Assembly (NCBI RefSeq): GCF_028769735.1
Contig: NC_088171.1
Coordinates: 57,505,613 to 57,569,612 of the forward strand
Reading direction: 5' to 3'
DNA: 64,000 nucleotides
Source of the DNA: Zonotrichia leucophrys gambelii
Taxonomy: Eukaryota > Chordata > Aves > Passeriformes > Passerellidae
Shown one piece after another: positions 50,236 to 62,784 of this stretch. How positions within the stretch are numbered: position 1 is the first letter of the stretch; each line of letters opens with the position of its first letter. The notes beneath the pieces are model-generated. The model ran no database searches. It had not been told where the DNA came from and saw only the letters and a program-made list of their open reading frames with translations. The translations under genes were made by a program, and so were the position numbers.

Positions 50236-51575
50236 CCTGGAACCTTCAAAAGGACTCCCACTTCAGCCTTGGAGATATGTTGGTCTGATGAGTCTACCTG
50301 TTCCTTTGCTAGAGGAAGGATCAAGGAAAACAGTACCTGTGCTTCTGGTCTTTCAAACATTCTTCCCAAGGCCTTGAAATCTTTTATTATCCTTGGACTT
50401 CTTTTTGTTATCTCATCACTGCCAGCTTGAATGACCAATGGATTAGAGGGCCCTATTAAACTCTGGAATTTTCCAATAATGTCCCTTACTCAAGACTCTG
50501 GGAGACAACAGACTTCTCTGGGTCCAAACTACATATCAGGTTCTCCTTCGCCCTGAGAAGGGGGTCACCTATGACAACTACCCTTCTTTTCCTCATAATA
50601 GGGGAGGTCATGATGCAGGGGGTAGGCGGTGTTGCACTATATGGCCCCTTTATCCCAGAAGGATTTCCACCTACCCCATCAGTAGATTATCCTTCTGGTT
50701 CCAGAGCCTCATACATCTTATAAAAGCTGCCAGTCCTTCTTGTCACTATCAAGTTTCCAGGAGGAGACGCCTTCTTCCTACCTGGGCAGTGACCAGCTTC
50801 AGATTTCAGGTTCAACAGATCCTTGGCTAACTACTTGACAGGGATTCAAATCCACCTGCATCTACATTTTTGCAGAGGTTTGAGACTACTGAGACTGTAG
50901 GACCTCAAGAATAACCCATCAAACTCTTATTCATCAAAACTTACTCCGGTAGTTTCTTCACCTGATTACACAGCTCATCAACAACAGTACACCATCTAAA
51001 AGGAATGATTGTCAGCCCCAATGTTATGGAAAGGCATTAGGCATTCCTCGCAACCTGAGACCTGGAGAGCTACATCTACCATCAGAAGGCTGGAGGCTTC
51101 TGACACGGCTATTGCAGTGCCTCCAGCAGCTTCAGGTGATTGTGCTCTTCAGTATGCCAAAACCACACTCAAGGGAGCATACACTACTAGGACTGGGAAT
51201 GAAAAGATCTCTTTGAGCCCTTCTTCACCAACTACTGAGTTTGTTCACTGCCTCCACTGGCTGTTTCCAGTTGGTTGAAAAGGAGCCGTTTCTGCTTGAA
51301 CTGTTTAACAATTGCTGTGTCATGCCCTGGCTGATGTGATGTGCCATGCCCTGTTTGCCCACCCTGACATGTCAAGCTCCTGATTGCTTGGGGTCTCTAC
51401 AGACCCCTTATGAGAAATTACAAACAGCTGCTGTCCCTGCTGGTTTTGCCCATGCTGAGGCAGCTGATCTAGGGCAAAATGCCAGCTTCACATGGGTCTC
51501 TGGCAGTAGAAATTCAATCTGCTCATTGCAATACCCTGCTCACTGCAGAATCCCTGAAAGATTCTTTTGGCATTC
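50236..51575 (-). pseudogene. CR1 ORF1 relic with esterase domain, joined to reverse transcriptase
   Basis: CR1 ORF1 proteins can carry a coiled region and a GDSL/SGNH-type esterase domain. Read on the minus strand: ELCNQVKKL (coil-like) near 50975, then RRVVVIGDPLLRAKENLIC at about 50590, where GDP replaces the GDS nucleophile motif, then VIQAGSDEITKRSPR at about 50436 (the usual GTND-type block) and DFKALGRMFE, VLFSLILPLA at 50345. Shortly after this, near 50295, the sequence passes directly into the run-up to reverse transcriptase (ISKAEVGVLLK). The esterase C-terminus, the whole endonuclease and the linker are missing. The 5' end fades at about 51575. Confidence 0.75.
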
Positions 51576-52792
51576 CTAACAGCAGGTTTGTGGTTGCTAC
51601 TTGGTCTACTCTTTGGTGATGCTTGCGTCAAAGATTACTTTGTTCTTGACCACCATTTTGGTGTTATTATGGAAGTATTTCACTAGATTGTCCAGTTTAA
51701 GTACTCATTTACTGTAGTTTTTTTTCCTTTTTTAAATTGCATACAAATAAGAGATATGCCATCAGATTAAATACTTTGCAAGTACTCAGTTGCATAAAAA
51801 TAACAGCTTTACAATCTTCAGTATTTCCTCACTCATTAATACAATTTTAGTATTACTACAGATGGAAACCAAAATGGAAAAAATTAATCCACAAATATGT
51901 TTTTATTGGAAACCAAATAATTGCTCTATGCTCACAGCTTCTTATTAAAAAATACTCTGATGTAAACCTATTTCATATACCTAATTATAAAGTCAAGAGC
52001 TATTAGTATCTTTATAAAAAATAATGTTTTCTAGAGCTTCCAAACTCAGATTAGTTCTCAAAAGGCTTTTAAATACCAAAACCCTAACTGCAAAATAGCA
52101 AAACCCTAACTTCAAAAAAGAATTTTGACAGAGAAAAATAAATTAGTTTCTGGAATCAAAGATTACTTTTTTTAAACCAACCTTAATTTAAAAGAACTCA
52201 GTTTTTGTGGTGATATCCTAACTTAAAGCCCTGCTCTGCAGAACTGGTTCCTAACATCTATTCACAAATCAAGAAAATTCCAGAAAAATAGAGTAGCTTT
52301 ATTTAAAGTACATTGTTTTAATCTTGTCTAAATCTTACAAGAGAATCTTTTCCATGTTTTTTAACTCTAAAATGAGGGGTGGTAAATGACACCTATGCCA
52401 AACAACATGCAACAACCTCAAGCGTAACAAGCCCTGTGTCAGACCCACAGTGGGTAGCTGTAATGTATAACATTAGACTTCACTAAAGACATCAATAGCA
52501 ATGAGCCCTTGCTTTAAATAAATAAGGTATACATTAATTATACACATAACGTATAATTATATAATAACATAATAATCTCAAAAAAAAGCCTAATTGGTTT
52601 TGCTGTCTAAACAGCTAAACATTACACATAAGGTCTGATGTAGGCAATTCATTTTATTTTAAGAGATATTTAAAAAGGAGATATGTAAGACATGATTATC
52701 ATTCTAATGAAGAAAAATTGGACAATTTTTAGAAAACAGTTTGCTAGACGATCAACTTTTTATGTTCAGCTTGCAATCTGGCTGAGTGATGC
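51576..52792. other. AT-rich stretch, no gene seen
   Basis: A CAAAACCCTAACT-like unit occurs twice at 52078-52112; this is a local duplication and not a telomeric tract. Nothing else is recognisable. Confidence 0.5.
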
Positions 52793-53105
52793 TGTTGATT
52801 CAGGGATGGAAAAAAGACTACAGTCTTCCGGTGGATCAGATGGCTCCCTTTAATGAAAGTGGCAGGTCTTTTTATAATGTAACTCACTAAGGTGGTACTT
52901 GATTAGTTTTAAAGTAGAAACATCTCACACTATTGGCATACTATGAATAGCACGCTGTGAAGAACCATAATTATAAATAATGGTTACAGGTTACAATTGG
53001 TTGAATAATTTTGTCTAAGATTCCCAGGCTCAGCCTGGGTGAAATTGTCTCTGTTCTTTCTTCGACTGAACTGAGACTATCCACAGCTGAGGTTTTCTAA
53101 TAACA
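52793..53105 (-). mobile_element. Solo LTR of about 313 bp, minus strand
   Basis: On the minus strand it starts TGTTATTAGAAAACC (53105) and ends TGAATCAACA (52793). A TTATAAAAAG box lies at about 52877-52868 and a degraded poly(A) signal CATTAAAGGG at about 52858-52849, the same compact spacing as the LTR pair at 25614 and 53515. Target duplications were not found, so the ends may be off by several bases. Confidence 0.6.
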
Positions 53106-53514
53106 GAGAGGGAAACAATTAAGAGTTAAAAAACCAACCAAGAAAAAAAAAGAAGCCATATATTTGTAACCTTTTTGAAATATTTAATTTCTTATAAATG
53201 AGACATTCAAAATGTCAGATGTTTTAAACATAAATCAAAATTCATTTCATTCATACAGCACTTGGAAATACTGGGAGTTTTACAGAAGATGGGGCTTATT
53301 CATGCATATTTCTCTATTAAAACAAGAAGTCAGTACAATATTTGAAGTATGTGTATGAATGCTAAATGTTGTTATAGAAAATTCACTCATTAAGTCACTA
53401 AAAATTTTCTCATTATGTCACTAAAATTTTAGAAGGAGTTATATTGAGCTTTAATAGAGAGAATAGGAGGATCTTTTCCTCAATCAGCTCATTTTTTTTA
53501 ATGCTTTTTTCTAT
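53106..53514. other. AT-rich spacer between two LTRs
   Basis: TCACTCATTAAGTCACTAAAA and a near copy lie at 53383-53430 as a small duplication. No element otherwise. Confidence 0.5.
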
Positions 53515-53923
53515 TGAAGTTAGAAGGGAGACGACCCACCTTGCGTTGGTCAGCCATCGACTCCGATTTAATAATCAATCAGACACTTTTTATAACAGTG
53601 TTAATCAAGTTCATGCATATTGCAAAATCTGAGCTCACAATAGGTCAGAGATAACATACCAACCCCTCCTTATGTTTCCAATACCAAGATTTGGGTTCTC
53701 AAAATTATTCTTGCTTTCCCAAAACAGCCAAAGATAGAACATCCACTTGTTATGAGAAAGCTGCCTGAGAACTCTGATGTGCAAGGCTCTCAAGGCCTTC
53801 ATGCTTGTTACTTTTACCTGTAATTAAAAATAACCTGAGAACCTCTGCTGTTCACAGAAACAGGCTGTGAGAACCTGCTCCTCACAGTTGCTTTCTAAGC
53901 CATCTCTGAAAAAATCTCCAACA
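53515..53923 (-). mobile_element. Solo LTR, 409 bp, copy B, minus strand
   Basis: Reverse complement of the LTR at 25614-26025, similar along its whole length (for example TCATAACAAGTGGATGTTC and CTGACCTATTGTGAGCTCAG on the minus strand). It starts TGTTGGAGATTTTTTC and ends TAACTTCA. The TATA box is GTTATAAAAAGTG; the poly(A) region reads ATTATTAAATC. Flanking nonamers on the plus strand, TTTTTCTAT and CTTTCCTAT, match at seven of nine, again suggesting an unusually long duplication. Only the LTR is left. Confidence 0.85.
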
Positions 53924-53932
53924 CTTTCCTAT

Positions 53933-54470
53933 TTGAAAGTGTCCCAAATTATATTATGTTACTTACTATGTATTTCGTAATCCACTGTAAATTTCCATAT
54001 ATACTCCTCTACCTACAATTTTCTACTGTAAGCTTTAAATTTGTGAGTTCATTAGCCATATCTTTGGGTCAATGTGAGTCTCAATGTGAGTGTGTATTTG
54101 TGGCCATTTATGTGTATATGCATAGACATATACATATATACAAACATAAGTATATGCATACATACATGTATATATGTAGTGTGTATATATGGTCTTTGTG
54201 TTTGGAGTTTTTGAGAATACACTTTCAGCCTTGCTACAAGACCTTGGTGCATGGACCATCAGCTGACTTTCTTCTCTTGAGCTCTTGTAAATGACAGGAT
54301 ATATTTCTCACTAACAAAGAGGAGGAAATGTATTGATGCTCAGTGATACTCACTCAAAAATAAACAAACAAATAAAATTAAAGGTCTACAAAGTAGAGGG
54401 GAGGGGTTTAATCATCAAGTTAAAAACACCTAAGTAGAAATACTGCAAGAACTCTTAAATAAATAAAAAA
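53933..54470. other. AT-rich stretch with TATA/CATA simple repeat
   Basis: 54105-54190 is an irregular alternation of TATA, CATA and TGTA. Tyrosine/isoleucine-rich frames in both directions come from it and are not genes. Confidence 0.6.
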
Positions 54471-54586
54471 GTTTCTTAGGAAATTGTTCATTCCCCTGCA
54501 AAGCATTCAAAATATGGATAGCAAAATAGTTTCTTAGGAAAGTGTTCATTCCCCTGCAAAGCATTCAAAATATGGATCGCAAAATA
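54471..54586 (+). repeat. Tandem duplication, two 58-bp units
   Basis: GTTTCTTAGGAAATTGTTCA at 54471 recurs at 54529 with only isolated substitutions across the unit (ATTG/AGTG and TAGC/TCGC). The near identity implies a recent event. Confidence 0.93.
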
Positions 54587-56345
54587 AGGTTGTATGATTT
54601 CAGGTCCAAATTTAAGAAACAATAAATCAACTTGGAACAAAAACAAAAACCTGTCTGATTTTTTTTTGTTCCTTCCTTTCAAACATCTAGAATATCATTA
54701 CCAAAACATCAACCAGTTTGTAGAAAGTAGCTCTCAGATAAACTTTGATGTGCTTTTAGATATATTGTTTAAGGATGCAGAGCTACAGCTGAGTTTCAGT
54801 AGTTGGCTAAATTGTTACATTTTCAACTCAATCGAATTCAGCAATGGCACCTGCAAAATACAACAGTTGAAGATCTTGATGTGCAAAACTGAGTGCAATG
54901 TACAATTTTAGTGTAACTTGAAACTTCAGAAAAATATAATCTTCTTTTTAAACATATTCTCATATGGAAAATAGATATTTTTGAAAAAATAACTGAGTTC
55001 TTCAGAAAAGCAAAAGCAATCATTCTGTTCAGAGAAAGTTGTTTTCTGTCATTAAACACCTAAATGATGAATTAGACACAAAAAAAGATTCACAGGAAGT
55101 CAGAAACTGTGAGCCAGTAAAGATACCATAATTTTAATAATTCACAGATAATTTTAAAAAGTGGTAATAGTCAACTTAAAGGGAAACCAAAACACTCAGT
55201 TACGAGGAAAACAACAAGTCACAAGAGGGAGAGTGACTTAGGCTAAAAGATATATTATTTATGTCATTTCACATGAAACATATTTGAGTTATTTGAAACG
55301 GATTTCAAACAGAGACAGCCAAGAAAATTTGTGACTGTTTTTTAGAGATTGGAAACACAAACTACAATAGGAATATGCAGATTCAATCAATCAAAATCAG
55401 GCAGAAGGCAGAAGAAATATTTATTTTTGTGCATATGCATTTAAGGGCAAATCCTTTTATAGAACAGATTCTTTAAATTAGATAAACTTGACATTAAAAA
55501 AATATGCTTAGCAGGATTAGCATAATTACAGTGCAAGAAATTTCAACTTTGAAAAAGTGATTATTGTCAAGAAGGTTGATGAAATGTTGAAATGAATATG
55601 TCAGTAAGGTGGTGGATATATCACCTAACAGAGATAATTTCTGGTGAAAATTATTGCTCTTCTAAACTATCATGTGACTGAGCTACTAAGAAGATCTCTA
55701 TTCTGAATGTGCTATGGTGTTAATCCCAAGTGAATGAATCAATGGATTAAGACCACTCCCTTCATCTGTACATACTAACAACTTGTGCTGTGTAATAAGA
55801 ACTGCATGTCTTCTGGTTTAAATTTATCTATTTGGTAATATTTCATCTTCTCAAAGAATAATTTGGCTTCTCAGCTATATTTTTGTTTTTCTGGGCATAA
55901 CATCATGATAATAAAGTGAACTGACAGCTATTGTCTGAAAGAGTTCAGAAAACCCTGTAATGCTTCAGGCCAATGATTTTTGCTCATGCGTTCAGAGGAA
56001 CTGAAGTTAGAAAGGAAGTCTCCTAGTGCTTAGAGTTAAAATTACACATGGAAAGTAAAAATGCATAAATCGGTGATACTTTGTTGCTTTATCTGTCAAT
56101 TATTTTCAATGAGCTATTTTTCTGTATTATTTTCTGTAGCTATTTTTCTTGACCCCATGCATAACAGGGGACGTAAGTGCTGTGTGGATTTATCAGAATT
56201 AGCAATTTCATGGCAATTCAAAGCAATCCCAATCTTTTATTCCTGCACCAACTTAAAAAAAACAAAAAAACCCCGGATAGACAGGCAGACAGACCAATGA
56301 AGAAAAAAAGAACAGAAATTGCAGTACCTATCCTAATTACTGAAG
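54587..56345. other. AT-rich stretch, no gene seen
   Basis: No recognisable element. Frames of up to 105 codons (54594-54911) show no family signature. Confidence 0.5.
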
Positions 56346-57280
56346 CATAGACGCATGGATTCATTTAGGTTGAAAAAGACCTTTGCAATCACCAAGTCCA
56401 GCTGTTAATCTAACACTGCCAAGTCCACCAATAAACCATATTCATCTACACTTCTTTTAAATACTTCAATCATGTCCCTGGGCAGCTCATTCCAAAGCTT
56501 GATAACCCTTTTCATGAAGAAATCCTTCCTAATATGCAATCTATACTTCCCCTGATGCAACTTGAGGTCAGTTCCTCTTGTCCTGTTGCCTGATGTCTGG
56601 GAGTCACTGCATTTTCCTTTCAGGCAGTTGTAGAGAGGGATAAGGTCTCTCTTGAAACTCCTTTTCTCCAGGCCAAACAACCCCATCTCCCTCAGCCACT
56701 CCTCGTAACACTTATGCTCCAGACACTTTCCCAGTCTGTTGCCCTTCTCTGAACACACTCCAATACCTCAGCGTCTTTCTTGTACTGAGGGGCCCAGAAC
56801 TGGACACCGGACTTGAGGTGTGGCCTCTCCAGCGCCACCAAGTACTGGGGAATGATCACTGCCCTGGTCCTGCTGGCCACAGTATTGCTAATAATACAGG
56901 CCAGGATGCCACAGACCTATTGGCCTCCTGAACACAAGTCGGCTCACATTCATCTGCTGCTAACCAGCACCCCCAGACTGTAGTGCTGCATGGGATTGTT
57001 GTGACCCAATGTACCAAGCATCTGGTACATTGCCTTGCTGACCCTCATTCAATTGGCCTTGGCTGATTGACCTGGCCTGTTCAGATTCCTCTGTAGAGCC
57101 TACCTATCTTCCAACAGATCAACACTCCTGCCCAGCTTGGCATTGTCTGCAAACTGACTGTGAGGCACTCAAATAATACTTTTTACCAGTTTGTTGAAAA
57201 AGATTTTAAAAAGGACTAGTTCCAATACTGAGCTCTGGGGAACACAATTTGTGACTGGTTGGTCATTGTTGTCAAGAAAA
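56346..57280 (-). mobile_element. CR1 LINE 3' half, minus strand
   Basis: The degraded tail CATGGATTCATTTAGGTTG is at the left. On the minus strand the reverse transcriptase C-terminus is readable: [16 protein letters not shown] at about 56878, [19 protein letters not shown] at 56820, CVQRRAT, a [19 protein letters not shown] block at 56705, then GKYRLHIRKDFF and VIKLWNELPRDM near 56490. Upstream to 57280 it continues with the region before these motifs (ACACTCCTGCCCAGCTTGG and CTGAGCTCTGGGGAAC on the plus strand). Relatively few stops make it one of the better preserved CR1 pieces here. Confidence 0.88.
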
Positions 57281-60200
57281 TAATTGTAACGGTATTAATA
57301 ATCACATGGTATAAAAAAAAAAAGTAAAAATAGCACTACTTGTTTAACACAACTGATTTTGATAAAGCGTTTCTGTGGTGCTGATATAGAGATTGTATAT
57401 GGTTATGAAACTGAACTAAAAATGTTTCAGTTATACTGCCTGGCACTGTATCATAGTCAATGTATACAAATGCAACTGTAATGTTCCACTTACACCTTCC
57501 ATTATTATTATTAATAGATCTGATGTGTGAACTAGAAATAGATTGAATATTTTCAGTCCCATTGGTATTTCCAATACCGTATTTTCTTTTCAGAATAATA
57601 TATAAATACAACAGTTTTGCTGAATAAAATTCCCATACTAATTTGCAACTATTGTGTTTATAGCAACTTTTCATAACCCATGACTATAACTCTTACATTT
57701 ATAATGAATAACAATACATATGTGTATAAGGAATAACATCAAATATTGTCCCTATATAGCCTTTGGATTTTTTGGATAGACATAGCTTCAGACAGTAAAA
57801 CTAATATTTATGATACCCAATTCCCACTGATAAATTACATTGTACCAGTACTAACTCTTCTGAAAAGACAAAAAAACAATTATTTTAAAGAGATATTATG
57901 TTGTCATTTTTGCTATTCCAATCCTTAGTTTCCATCCTGACAAGAAGTCACAGCTTTTCTTTCAAAAGTGTATAATACAAAGTTATAAATTATAAACCAT
58001 TCTGAATTTCATATCTTAATATTTAATTCTTTTCCATAATCATCTCAGAATGTTATCCGAAAGAAAAAATTGAGGAATCTACTTATAACCACCTTTTCTG
58101 AGCTCTAACAGAAGGGAAAAAATAGCAATTTAAACACAGAAGCTGATTCATTGATCTGAAGGCCAGCACAATGATTTTGATTTGTATTTCTCTCAAGACA
58201 TTATTATCATATCAAAAAAAGTTATTGCCATAACTTATACCTTCCATCTCAGTTGGACTTTATCTTTTTAGAAGCACATCAGGTTTGGGTTTTTCTAACT
58301 AGTAAAAAAAAACTCTACCACTTCCTCAGTCAAATTATTTCAACTGATAATTACTTCACTGAGAAAGCAGCATATTGTTTTGGATCTCAATTGGTCAATA
58401 TATTCATTATATCTCTTTCACCAACACCAGAAGTTTTTATTTAATTTAGATGGTTTTACTCTGTGATAAGAGCAGCTCTTAAAATTATCTTTTTCTTTTG
58501 GCTTATCTTTTTTGACCATAAGTACTTGGTGTAAATTTTCAATCCTTTTCAATTTGCCATCAGTCACCCAGATTTTTCATTGTCCCATTAAAACAAATAC
58601 CAGTATAGCAAAATTTAATAAAGCTTATCTGTTTATTAAAACTAGATCAAATATTATGTCAGAAATCAGGAGTAAATATGAAAATAATGTTTCTGTTGCA
58701 CAGTTTAGGAAAAGTAGAAACATAGAAATAGTCTTATTTAATCTTCTCAAAGATCTTAACAATCCTTACCATCATCTCAAGTTCATTCCTTCTGCATTGC
58801 ACCTAGTCCGACTGCTACAATAGCTGCTGTTGTAAAGCAATATGCAGTACAACCATTTGCACTGGTAGCCCTGAAAAAAAAAGAAGCAAAATTTTACTCA
58901 AGTGAGCAGACACTATTATTCAGAGTAGGCATGCTATACTCAATTATTTTTAGCCTTAAAGCAGAGAAACAATAAAGACAGATCTAGCAGATATCTCATT
59001 GTATGATGGATAAAGTGAAAAGCAACTCCAAAGAACAGAAGCACAAAAATTTCATGTTAACAAAGGGAAATCCCAGTTCAACTTGGGAGTGACAGAGATT
59101 AAAAAGTGAAAAACAATAAGGTAATATTATTTATTGGATGATTATTATTCATGAAGCATCTTGGTTTTCAGTTTGACAGGATGTGATATCCCGTCTTCAG
59201 TGGGACTCCCCCTTAAACATGGGTTGTCACACAGGATATGGCTTCATCTGCCTTATCTAATTGTTCAACAAAGAGGCCAGTATTCATAAAATGAACAGAA
59301 AATAAAGCTGTGAAAGATAAAATCTATTATTATGCTAGAGTTTAAAAAGTAATATAAACATTCCTCTTCAGGGAAACATTGTCCAGTGATGAAGCTATCA
59401 GCCAGGCACACAAAGTATATCTGTAGGCATGAAATACAAGTATGTGACCTGGACAATGTGAGCTACACTGGGATACCGGGAATTGTCTAGCTCCAAAAAA
59501 TACCTTTCAGTGACTTAGTTTGGTCTAGATAAGAAATAGCAGGTTTCATGCTTTAAACTTTATATCTGGGAATCTCAATGAAAACATTTTTAAGTATAGG
59601 CAATTGAGAATACACATTATGAGAAGACAAAAGAGTTGGCTGCACTCCAAGCTTTTCATTTGGGCTAGAGACTGTGCTAAATACACACTATCTGATTCAG
59701 AAGAACACTAGATTCTAGAACACTTAAGAAGCCCAGAACAAAAATGACAAATACAATTCCCCTGCTGCTCTTCTTACCCATGTATAAGTACATTGTTTTG
59801 TGACTGGAATCCTCCTCCTGAGTTCTGTCTCAGATGACTTTCATAAGAATTAAGACAAACATGCCAGAGACTGTCAGCTAAAAACATACAAGTCCAGGTC
59901 TCTGGCTTACTTAAGCATCCATATCTTCCTTCTAACAAGGAACAGTTCCCATATGTTTGAAAATGGCAGCTCAGTGCAAATGGGTAACAATGAGAAAGTC
60001 TTATCAAATAACTAGCAAAACAAAGAATGTAACTGCCTCTCTTTGCTACACAAAGGCCACTGAATACCAGACTGAGTTATTTTCCTAACCTACTACTTGT
60101 GAAATCCCTACCAAACTGCCTCTGAATAAACAAGAAATACATTCATGCCACCTCAATACAGACCTAAATTGCTGTGTCCCTCTGTTTGGCTTGCAGATAT

Positions 60201-60920
60201 AGTAGCCAATGAAATGGAAAAAACAAAAACAACAAAACCTGACAGACAAAACAAGAGAGGAATAAAGAAGAATGGGAAAAAAACCACCAAACACTTTTTT
60301 TTAGCATGGAAAAACTGCATTTCTGAGAACACTCTTCTAGCTTGTTTAATAATCCTCAATCTTTTGACACTGTCACTAATGCCTTTTTTTGAAATGCACC
60401 AAGAAAACAGTATGTTAAGTATCACCTGTTTGGTACCATTTATTTTTGTGGCCTGAAATATGCTCCATAGCATTTTAATTTTTTAATTCAAATAAATTAT
60501 TTCAGATTAAAGTACATTAAAAATTGATTCAAACCACAATTATAGCACTTTTCCCAGTACCACATTATTTGTGATGCTTTGGCATTTGATGAGGCTTCTC
60601 TTATACCAAACAATTAATTGCTAACTTGTTATCCATGAGGAAACATCTCAGAGATACAATTTTTCTTTGATTATCCCACAAATTAAAACATGTGGACTTC
60701 CTGAATATTGCTGGCTTTCAATATATCCTTCAGTAATTAGTTAAAATACCACATAGAACCAAAAATCCTACACCGACTTTGTTAATTCAATCAATTCAAT
60801 CTTTGTGTGTTTATGGAAACAATTAAAAATAAATTGTGTATGATATGCCCATGGATTTAAAGCTAAACTAAACTTTCTGCTGTCATTTTCTGATAGGATA
60901 TAGTTACTTTAATGCTGTTC
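57281..60920. other. AT-rich stretch, no gene seen
   Basis: No recognisable repeat or exon. Frames at 58512-58823 and 60145-60473 are open by chance, the latter on both strands. Confidence 0.5.
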
Positions 60921-61274
60921 TGTGACTGTGGTCACAAGGGTTTTCAGGATGAGAGAGAGACGAGAATGTTGATTCCATGATCAGAAGGCTTGTTTTATTA
61001 TTTTATTACATATATATTACATTATGACTATATTAAAAAGAAATAGAAGGAAAGTTCTCAGAAGGCTAGCTAAGCTAAGAATAGAGAAGAAAGATAACAA
61101 AGGCAGCTGGCTGAGACTGAGAGCGAGAGCCACCTCCGCCGTGAGTGGTCAGTAAATCCAAACATCCACAGGAGACCAAACACGCATCCACCTGTTGCAT
61201 TCCACAGCAGCAGATAACCATTGTTTACACTTTGCTGCTGAAACTTCTCAGCTTCAGCAGGAAAGATCCTAACA
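60921..61274 (-). mobile_element. Solo LTR of about 354 bp, minus strand
   Basis: On the minus strand it starts TGTTAGGATCTTTCC (61274) and ends near GACCACAGTCACA (60921). A TATATAT-rich stretch and AATAAAATAATAAAAC lie at about 61025-60990, giving poly(A) signals, followed by about 70 bases of U5-like sequence. GC-rich U3/R around 61100-61200. Target duplications were not found, so the 3' limit is approximate. Confidence 0.6.
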
Positions 61275-62784
61275 AAAGGATTTTAATGAAAATATGTTTG
61301 CAATACTGTTCCACTAAGTTATAATGGAAAACAGACCATAAAAAATAGATCAATTTGAAAATTGCATGAGTTTTACATGAAAATAAAGTTCCCTTTATCT
61401 TTGCAGATAGTAAGGTGAAACAGGTCTACTTGAAATCTTGCAGAACATATGACTGAGTTTTTACTTGAATCATATAGCTGAGCCTTGAATATAGGAAGAT
61501 CAATCTTATCTGCTCAGCTACATTCTTTGCAGTCAAAGCCATACCCTAACATCTAAATTCCTACCTACTTCAAATTACTTCAATATTCTTTTGCAGATTG
61601 ACTAGGTATTTTCAGGCAGTAAAGTGCAAAAACCTATCCTTGAGATGTAAAACAAGGAAAGAAGAAAAAGAATGTAAAAAACCTTTTATAGAATAATATT
61701 AGCATCTTAGAAATTCAGTGGGGCAGCAGTTTATTCTTTGGTCAGATACTCGTACTGCAGACGAGCCATTTACATATTACATATTTTCTAAAGAGCAGAA
61801 GCTTGTTCACTTTCTTTTTATTTGGCTTGGGATTAGGTTTGGTTGTGGTTCTGATTTTGATTTTGATTTTGGGGGGTTTGGTTTTTGGGTTTTTTGGGTT
61901 AGGCTTTTTTTTGGTTTTTTTTTTTAAGTATAGGATTGTAGAGATTTGGAAAAGTTGACTGTAAAACATTTAGTAGCTTGAAGTACAATTGTGCCTAGAA
62001 AATTTTATTCCAGAGACAGAAACTTAAGGAACATATATTTTCAAACTTTGAGCTTTTCTCCAAGCAAATAGATCCACTCCCTTTGAAGATTATTTCTATG
62101 AATAAATGTCAAAGAATTAAGCTCTGACTACTTCAATATACATATATGCTTACAGTGCAAAATCAAATCCTAAAAATCTGGAAAGCATATGTATACTTTA
62201 CAGGCACTGATAAAGTTATTTATTCTTTCTGTATCACAAAACTCACAATTTTTTTCTCATATCTTGCAACATTCTGTAATATATTCCCTAATTGGAAACT
62301 GCCCCTAAATGAATTTTCACATTATCTGAAGAAATTCTCAGTGATTGTTCCTAATTCAGAAATTCCAAAGTACTGACAGATCATTATTTTTTAAAGAATT
62401 TTGAAGGTCAGAAATATGTAAACAAACTTAAAACATTTAATTAACTTAAAATATTTCTTATTCCTGCTATTCGTACAATTCATTAATGCATTATACTATG
62501 CAGTAATGTAATTTGTAATGCAAATATACCACATATACATTAATATAATGTAATGTAAAGTAAATATACTTTGCCTAGGTCACCATCCTCAAACTCATTA
62601 AAGTTTTTCTAAAATCCTGTGATGCTCACGATTTCTGGCAGTACTGCATGTGGAAAGATGCAAGCAGGGGATACACGTCAGATTTAACTAACCTATGTTA
62701 AATATGATATAAAGCGCACATATAACAATATAACAAAGTGTAAGAATTACAGTAAAGACGTCTTGTTAGATATAACTTACCCGA
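61275..62784. other. AT-rich stretch with G/T-rich tract
   Basis: Apart from the G/T tract listed separately nothing is recognisable. Near 62510-62575 TAATGTAA-like units recur. Confidence 0.5.
61840..61926. repeat. G/T-rich low-complexity tract
   Basis: TTTTGATTTTGATTTTGG followed by runs of G, GTTTTT and T. G-runs (GGGGGG, GGG) are present, but not four evenly spaced tracts of a clear quadruplex. The Phe/Gly-rich plus frame and Lys/Pro-rich minus frame here are artefacts. Confidence 0.8.

Noticed and set aside
52078..52112. Telomere-like CCCTAA units
   Set aside because: Only isolated single units within a local AAAACCCTAACT duplication (another near 9595), with no TTAGGG array.
54035..54294. 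Tyr/Ile-rich open frames on both strands
   Set aside because: They come from a TATA/CATA simple repeat and are open in several frames at once.
61718..61969. Phe/Gly-rich frame and Lys/Pro-rich antisense frame
   Set aside because: Both derive from a G/T low-complexity tract. Four regular G-runs for a clear quadruplex are not present.
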